Below are positions 6,096-10,031 of a DNA stretch of 10,031 bases, piece by piece. Source of the stretch: Propionibacteriaceae bacterium. GTDB lineage: Bacteria; Actinomycetota; Actinomycetes; Propionibacteriales; Propionibacteriaceae. The notes below the pieces were generated by a model. That model did not search any database. It was not told the origin of the DNA and saw only the letters and a list, made by a program, of their open reading frames with translations. Each line of letters opens with the position of its first letter. The stretch's first letter is position 1. The stretch lies in NCBI GenBank assembly GCA_030538175.1, contig JAUNUL010000077.1, forward strand, positions 1 through 10,031, read 5' to 3'. Both the position numbers and the translations under genes were made by a program.

Positions 6096-7324
6096 CCATC
6101 ACCGAGTTGACGGGGACCCCGACGCTGGCCCAGTTGCGGGATCATTTCGGCCCCATCCTGGCGCGGATCCGCGCCGGAGCCGGCGAGCGGGAACGGGATC
6201 GCCGGCTGCCGCATGATGAAATCAGAGCGCTCGCCGAGGCCGGTTTCGGGCGGCTTCGGCTGCCCGTGGCCGATGGCGGATTCGGTGTGAGCTATGCCGA
6301 CTACATCGAGTTGTGCATCGACATTGCCGCTGCCGACAGCAACATCACCCAGGCGCTGCGTGGACACAGCGGGTTCGTGGATGCATTCCTCCTTGTCCGC
6401 CCTGACGACGCATTCCGGCGCTTCTTCGTGGAGGAGGTCGCAGCGGGGGCACTCATCGGCAACGCCGAAACCGAACGGACCGGCAGCTACGGCAAGCCCT
6501 CCTCGACGCTGCGCACGATCGATGGTCGGCTGCTCCTGAACGGCACGAAGTACTACACCACCGGCACTCTCTTCGCAGGCTGGACGTGGGTGACTGCGGC
6601 GTACGAACGAGACGATCAGGAAACGGTCGTCGCGAGCGTGCCCGTGCCGACGCGCAGCGAAGGCGTCACGCTCCTGGATGATTGGGACGGGTTCGGACAG
6701 CGGCTTACCGCGTCGGGCACCGCGCACTTCATCGATGTTGAAGTGAACGAGCGGTTCGTCGTGCCCCGGGAGGACAAGCTCACGCTGATCTGGCCGATCT
6801 ATCAGCTCAACCTGCTGGCGACCCTGGTCGGCATCGCCGAAGCGGCGACCGCCGACATCGTCGACTTTGTGCGCCAGTCGAAGCGCAATGCGTTCAATCC
6901 GTCGGTGCCCCTGCGCCAGGACGATGCGGCGTTGGCAACGGTGGGCGAGGCCCGGGGGCGGACGACCCTGGCGCGTTCCGCCATCGTCACCGCAGCGGCC
7001 ACGGTCGGCGAGGTGCTGGAGCGCCAGCATGCGGGTCTGGCGCAGGAGCACGAGTTCGACGAGGCAGATGCATCGGTTGCCCAGTTGTGGCAACTCGTCA
7101 TCGACCAAGTGCTGACCGTCACGTCCCGGGTCTTCGAAGTCGGAGGCGCATCGGCGACTGCCAGCGCCAGGGCATTCGACCGGCATTGGCGGAACGCGCG
7201 CACGGTCGCCTCCAACAATCCTTCCTGGCACTCCACGCGGGCTGTCGGGGATTGGGTTCTCAACGACGTTCCGGTGAAGGCGTTCCTGATCAATGCTCTG
7301 ACCGGGGAGCCGCACCAGACCTGA
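6092..7324 (+). CDS. Acyl-CoA-dehydrogenase-fold flavoprotein, DszC/SfnB-like (copy 2, variant active site)
   Basis: Paralogue of the preceding gene, 410 residues, same architecture: LPVADGGFGVSYADY (57–71), AADSNITQALRGH (80–92), IGNAETERTGSYGKPSSTL (122–140), LLLNGTKYYTTGTLFAGW (147–164), LLDDWDGFGQRLTASGT (194–210), VFEVGGASATASARAFDRHWRNAR (347–370). The family role is oxygenation or oxidation of an organosulfur compound with reduced flavin. The odd point is the C-terminal active-site stretch: where copy 1 has QHNP and the SfnB-type gene at 7468–8673 has VHDP, this protein has SNNP, so Asn375 stands in place of the DszC His391 equivalent. It may have another reaction, another substrate, or be a non-catalytic partner in a hetero-oligomer with copy 1. 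Its start overlaps the upstream stop (ATGA, 6092–6095). A 25-base stretch is identical to copy 1. It is the last gene of the plus-strand operon, followed by hairpins. Confidence 0.87.
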   Translation: MTITELTGTPTLAQLRDHFGPILARIRAGAGERERDRRLPHDEIRALAEAGFGRLRLPVADGGFGVSYADYIELCIDIAAADSNITQALRGHSGFVDAFLLVRPDDAFRRFFVEEVAAGALIGNAETERTGSYGKPSSTLRTIDGRLLLNGTKYYTTGTLFAGWTWVTAAYERDDQETVVASVPVPTRSEGVTLLDDWDGFGQRLTASGTAHFIDVEVNERFVVPREDKLTLIWPIYQLNLLATLVGIAEAATADIVDFVRQSKRNAFNPSVPLRQDDAALATVGEARGRTTLARSAIVTAAATVGEVLERQHAGLAQEHEFDEADASVAQLWQLVIDQVLTVTSRVFEVGGASATASARAFDRHWRNARTVASNNPSWHSTRAVGDWVLNDVPVKAFLINALTGEPHQT

Positions 7325-7334
7325 ACCGTCGAGT

Positions 7335-7371
7335 CCCGCGGGAATGCCAGTTGAGGCGTTCTCGCGGGTTT
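7335..7371 (+). terminator. Rho-independent-type terminator of the plus-strand operon
   Basis: Ten bases after the last stop, CCCGCGGGAATGCC (7335–7348) pairs with GGCGTTCTCGCGGG (7355–7368) around the six-base loop AGTTGA. All 14 pairs form in the plus-strand RNA, two of them G·U (7341/7362 and 7345/7358). Because those two are not complementary in the minus-strand RNA (A·C), the hairpin is stronger in the plus sense. A short TTT follows (7369–7371), then another TTT at 7376–7378. The tail is weak, as is usual in high-GC actinobacteria. Confidence 0.75.
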
Positions 7372-7405
7372 GGCGTTTCTCCAGGTGCCCGCAGCAGGCA
7401 GCAGA

Positions 7406-7431
7406 AGGGGCGTTCCCGCGGGAACGCCCCT
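7406..7431. terminator. 26-base perfect palindrome between convergent operons, likely bidirectional terminator
   Basis: The half-site AGGGGCGTTCCCG (7406–7418) is followed directly by its exact reverse complement (7419–7431). It lies 82 bases after the plus-strand operon and 37 bases beyond the stop of the minus-strand SfnB-type gene, so it can serve both. Neither side has a real T-run. It shares both arms, with one change in each, with the neighbouring hairpin at 7335–7368. Extreme cruciform potential; a binding site or a repeat-family member is possible instead. Confidence 0.6.
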
Positions 7432-7467
7432 GTGGCTTGTGGTCGCTTGACCTCGCTGGTCGCTCGC

Positions 7468-8673
7468 TCAGAGCGTTCCGGTCCTGGGTGGCTGCTGTCC
7501 GGTGAGGCGATAGCGGCCCAGGTGCTGGTATTTCCACCGCACCGGGTCGTGGACCGTGTGGGTCCGGGCGTTGCGCCAATGCCGGTCGAGATTCGCCGAT
7601 CGGGCCACCGACCGCGTCCCCGAGATCTCGAACAGCCCGCTGCTCACCGCCAGCGAAGCGTCGGTCGCGACGATCTTCGCCGCGGCGACCGCCAGGGTCG
7701 CCTCCGTGGCCCGCTGCTCGCCGGGCTCGGCCATCACTGCGTCGACCGCTTCGGCGGCTTCGCGCAGCAAGGCGTACGCCGCCCGGACCGTCACATCCAG
7801 TTCCCCCACCCGCTGAATGGTGAGTGGATCGTCGACTGCTCGGTCGACCCCTGCCTCGTGATGTGGCCGGGACTTGGTGGCGACGAACTCGACGGCCTCC
7901 ACGAGCGCGCCCTGGGCGATCCCGACGTCGATCGCGGTGTGCAGCAACTGGGCGTACGCCCCATAGCCGAACGGTCCGCGGATCGCCGCCGTGCGGGGCA
8001 CCACGAACTCGTCGGCGACCACCACATCCTCGAGATGCACCTGCCCGCTCGCGGTGGTTCGTTGGCCGAGCCCATCCCAGTCGTCGACCACGCGTACGCC
8101 GTGGGCGTCGTGTCGCACGAAGGCCACGACTTCCTCTTCCGCGCCGGGCACCGTTGCCAGCACGGGAATCCAGGTCGCGAACAGCGCGCCGGTGGCGTAC
8201 CCCTTGCGACCCGAGAGCCGATAGCCCCCATCGTCGGACGGGGTGAGCCTTGTGGCCACGGCCAGGGCCGTCGGGCCCTTGAGTTCGGACTGGGCATTGC
8301 CCAGTCGTGCACCTGCCAGGACGTCGGAATAGATGCGCTGCTGGAGCTCGCGGCCCCCGGCCAGCCGGACCAGGTTCAGATACACGAAGTGGGAGTGGGG
8401 AATCTGGCCGATGTTGGGGTCGGCGGCGGAGAGCGTGCGGATCACGTCGGCCACGGTTGCGGCGGATGCGCCCGCGCCGCCGAACTCGGTGGGGACTGCC
8501 AGCGCGAGCAGTCCGCTGTCCGACAGCTCTTCGATCTCTCGTTCGGGCAGGCGGCGGTGCAGATCCCGGTCCGCTGCCTCGCGGGCGAAGCGGCCGGCCA
8601 GGTCAGCGGCCACCCGCGATGCGTGGGCGGCGTCGAGGACAGGGACCTGGGGGACGGTGGCGATGCTGGTCAT
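7468..8673 (-). CDS. SfnB-family sulfur acquisition oxidoreductase (acyl-CoA dehydrogenase fold)
   Basis: Flavoprotein related to DszC and to Pseudomonas SfnB, which is tied to use of dimethyl sulfone and other organosulfur sources. Segments: DLHRRLPEREIEELSDSGLLAL (near residues 37–58), VPTEFGGAGASAATV, AADPNIGQIPHSHFVYLNLVR, GNAQSEL, YRLSGRKGYATGALFATW, VVDDWDGLGQRTTASGQV, GLFEISGTRSVARSANLDRHWRNAR and THTVHDPVRWKYQHLGRYRLTG. The HDP histidine (DszC His391 equivalent) and the preceding TH are kept, so this is the most DszC/SfnB-like of the three ACAD-type genes here. I chose the ATG at 8673 (401 residues) because AGGA stands 11 bases upstream. An alternative GTG at 8691 (407 residues) would overlap the ssuD stop by four bases (GTGA) and has no ribosome site. 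Either way it is coupled with ssuD. The true substrate is unknown. Confidence 0.88.
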   Translation of the reverse strand: MTSIATVPQVPVLDAAHASRVAADLAGRFAREAADRDLHRRLPEREIEELSDSGLLALAVPTEFGGAGASAATVADVIRTLSAADPNIGQIPHSHFVYLNLVRLAGGRELQQRIYSDVLAGARLGNAQSELKGPTALAVATRLTPSDDGGYRLSGRKGYATGALFATWIPVLATVPGAEEEVVAFVRHDAHGVRVVDDWDGLGQRTTASGQVHLEDVVVADEFVVPRTAAIRGPFGYGAYAQLLHTAIDVGIAQGALVEAVEFVATKSRPHHEAGVDRAVDDPLTIQRVGELDVTVRAAYALLREAAEAVDAVMAEPGEQRATEATLAVAAAKIVATDASLAVSSGLFEISGTRSVARSANLDRHWRNARTHTVHDPVRWKYQHLGRYRLTGQQPPRTGTL

Positions 8674-8687
8674 GACTTCGGAGATCC

Positions 8688-9830
8688 TCACGATGCGAAG
8701 GGGACGTGCAGGGTGTCAGCGGCGGGCCGGGCCTCGGGGTGGGTCCAGAGACCGCGCTCCGCCAGCAGGGGGAGGACGCCCTCGCCGAACCAGTAGGCCT
8801 CCTCAAGATGAGGGAAGCCGCTCATCACGAACTTGGTGAGTCCGATCTCGGCATACTCCGCGATGCGGTCCGCGACCTCGCGGTGGGAGCCCACCAAAGC
8901 CGTGCCAGCTCCGCCGCGCACCAGACCCACTCCGGCCCAGAGGTTCGGGGAGACTTCCAAGCCGTCCTTGCTGCCCTGGTTGAGCTCGAGCATGCGGCGC
9001 TGGCCCTCGGACTGCGACCGCTTCAGGCTTGCCTGGACGAATTCGATCTGTTCGGGGGAGATACCGTCCAGCAAGCGCTGGGCCTCCGTCCACGCCTCCT
9101 GGGACGTGTCCCGGCTGATGATGTGCAGGCGGATGCCGTGCTCGACCTGGCGATGGCGTTCTTCGGCCAGTGCATTGATCCAGGTCAGCTTCTTTTCCAC
9201 CGCGGCCGGCGGTTCACCCCAGGTGAGGTAGACGTCGCAGTGATCGGCGAACACCGGTCCCGCGGCGGGCGAGGAGCCGCCGAAATAGAGCGGGGGAGTC
9301 GGCTCGGGTCGGCGCGGAATGGTCGCGCTCTCGACCTGGTGATAGCGGCCGGTGAAATCGACCGGATCCGGGCTGCGCCAGAGGTCGTTGAAGATCTGGA
9401 GGAACTCGGAGGCCCGGGCGTACCGGCTGTCCTTGTCCTCGAAGTCCCCATAGGTGCGCTGTTCGTGATCCTCACCGCCGGTCACCACATTGAGCAGCAA
9501 TCGCCCGCCGGACTGCCATTGGAACGTCGCCGCCATCTGGGCAGCCAGCGTCGGTGACATCAGCCCGGGGCGCAGCGCAACCAGAAACTTGATCCGCTCG
9601 GTGATGGACGAGAGCATCGCCGCGGTGATCCAGGCGTCCTCACACCAAGCGCCGGTGGGGATCAGCAGACCTTCGAAGCCGAGTTGCTCCGCGGCGGTGC
9701 TGATCTGGCGCAGATAGGTCAATGAGGCTGATCTGGGCTGGGCAGACGTCCGCGTGCGCGTGCCGTGGCCGCCGCCGATGATGCCACGGGAGTCGCCATA
9801 GGTGGGCAGAAACCAGTGAAAGTCGAGCAT
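8688..9830 (-). CDS. ssuD: FMNH2-dependent alkanesulfonate monooxygenase SsuD
   Basis: Luciferase-like monooxygenase that converts alkanesulfonates to aldehyde and sulfite using FMNH2 from a separate reductase. The match to E. coli SsuD runs the full length (380 residues): FHWFLPTYGDSRG (4–16), GFEGLLIPTGAWCEDAW (51–67), ERIKFLVALRPGLMSPTLAA (78–97), VVTGG, PPLYFGGSSPAAG (179–191), DVYLTWGEPP (199–208), GIRLHIISRD (232–241), SPNLWAGVGLVRGGAGTALVG (294–314), SGFPHLEEAY (337–346). The functional residues of E. coli SsuD have clear counterparts: Cys54 as Cys63, Arg226 and His228 as Arg234 and His236, Arg297 as Arg305, Tyr331 as Tyr346. Compared with E. coli there is a Gly/Arg/Thr-rich insertion near residues 17–33. 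The ATG at 9830 follows a GAGGGGA ribosome site. No ssuE, ssuC or ssuB is adjacent on this strand, so it probably shares the reductase at 1431–1976. Confidence 0.95.
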   Translation of the reverse strand: MLDFHWFLPTYGDSRGIIGGGHGTRTRTSAQPRSASLTYLRQISTAAEQLGFEGLLIPTGAWCEDAWITAAMLSSITERIKFLVALRPGLMSPTLAAQMAATFQWQSGGRLLLNVVTGGEDHEQRTYGDFEDKDSRYARASEFLQIFNDLWRSPDPVDFTGRYHQVESATIPRRPEPTPPLYFGGSSPAAGPVFADHCDVYLTWGEPPAAVEKKLTWINALAEERHRQVEHGIRLHIISRDTSQEAWTEAQRLLDGISPEQIEFVQASLKRSQSEGQRRMLELNQGSKDGLEVSPNLWAGVGLVRGGAGTALVGSHREVADRIAEYAEIGLTKFVMSGFPHLEEAYWFGEGVLPLLAERGLWTHPEARPAADTLHVPFAS

Positions 9831-9966
9831 GGGTGTCCCCTCGATCCGGTGATTTGATCAATCCTTTTCTAGGTCGGTCCGGCGCCCGGCTCCACTGATT
9901 CGCTCACGGTGGTTGGAATGCCGCGGTGCGGGCGACGGGGGGCTTTGGGGCGGCCGAGGGCCCGAG
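9831..9966 (-). promoter_or_regulatory. Leader and presumed promoter region of the ssuD operon
   Basis: Read on the minus strand, GAGGGGA stands five bases before the ssuD ATG. Upstream of it is the eight-base palindrome TTGATCAA (9854–9861) within an AT-richer patch (about 9850–9871) in otherwise very GC-rich DNA, a plausible operator. TAGAAA with TGGAGC 17 bases further upstream is a weak promoter candidate (4 and 3 matches to the consensus hexamers). No known riboswitch is recognised. The sulfur-dependent regulator itself is not in the window. Confidence 0.35.
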
Positions 9967-10031
9967 TCAGCAGGCAGCGGTCGAACGCTGCTGCGGCGCA
10001 AGCGCCAACGGATCGGCGTCCACGGGCCGCA
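9967..10031 (-). CDS. Possible C-terminal end of another minus-strand gene (partial)
   Basis: One minus-strand frame is open from the right edge to a TGA at 9969–9967 and would end a protein in RPVDADPLALAPQQRSTAAC. About 80% of its third codon positions are G or C, as in the real genes here. Twenty codons are too few for a family call, and high-GC DNA gives chance open frames, so this is only a candidate. If real, it lies 136 bases upstream of ssuD on the same strand and could belong to the same operon. Confidence 0.2.
   Translation of the reverse strand, partial: RPVDADPLALAPQQRSTAAC

Noticed and set aside
6044..7579. Long minus-strand open frame (511 codons) opposite the second ACAD-type gene
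   Set aside because: Arg/Pro/Gly-rich translation with no family motifs, lying opposite a gene with clear conserved blocks; typical antisense shadow in high-GC DNA. It also runs through both terminator hairpins.
4902..8691. Reading the three ACAD-fold proteins as fatty-acid acyl-CoA dehydrogenases
   Set aside because: They lack the catalytic-Glu region of true acyl-CoA dehydrogenases, carry the DszC/SfnB-type FEVGGA/FEISGT and DRHWRNAR blocks, and sit among sulfur monooxygenases.
7087..8796. Long plus-strand open frame (569 codons) across the convergent junction and the SfnB-type gene
   Set aside because: It overlaps two well-supported genes and the hairpin region, and shows no recognisable domain; a shadow of minus-strand GC3 bias.
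9974..10006. Two small hairpins, GCAGCG/CGCTGC (9974–9991) and GGCGC/GCGCC (9995–10006)
   Set aside because: Short stems of a kind frequent in GC-rich DNA, no T-run, and possibly inside a coding end; not enough for a terminator call.
1..10031. CRISPR arrays, tRNA or rRNA genes, insertion sequences, prophage genes
   Set aside because: No regularly spaced repeats, no cloverleaf or rRNA sequence and no transposase or integrase motif were seen on either strand.

Overview
The window comes from a high-GC Gram-positive genome, most likely an actinomycete. Third codon positions are strongly G/C, GTG starts and 4-base start/stop overlaps are common, and the left edge carries a dnaJ–rsmE pair of the kind that follows hrcA in actinobacteria. 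A frame-independent excess of CGTACG suggests the order Propionibacteriales, but that is only an impression.

Layout. 1–1299: the 3' part of dnaJ, overlapping rsmE (16S rRNA m3U1498 methyltransferase), both on +. 1300–1430: a leader region with hairpins and a possible tiny ORF. 1431–7324 (+): a five-gene run made of an SsuE-type FMN reductase, two NtaA/SnaA/DszA/DmoA-type flavin monooxygenases (luciferase-like, LLM), and two flavoproteins of acyl-CoA-dehydrogenase fold in the DszC/SfnB branch. The last three genes are joined by ATGA overlaps. 7325–7467: a short convergent intergenic region with two strong hairpins that share sequence. 9830–7468 (−): ssuD (alkanesulfonate monooxygenase) followed directly by an SfnB-type oxidoreductase. 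9831–10031: the leader of the ssuD operon and, possibly, the last codons of another minus-strand gene.

How the genes work together (inference). The cluster looks like an organosulfur-scavenging island. The reductase makes FMNH2. The acyl-CoA-dehydrogenase-fold enzymes would oxidise a thioether or sulfoxide, as DszC does. The LLM enzymes would cleave C–S bonds of sulfides or sulfones, as DszA and DmoA do. SsuD would release sulfite from the resulting sulfonate. The first LLM enzyme resembles dimethyl sulfide monooxygenase (DmoA) most closely at its N-terminus. No transporter or regulator gene is visible, so those parts must lie outside the window. The most notable points are the paired-duplicate order (LLM, LLM', ACAD, ACAD'), the loss in the second ACAD of a histidine that DszC uses and both related ACADs keep, and the paired hairpins where the two operons meet.
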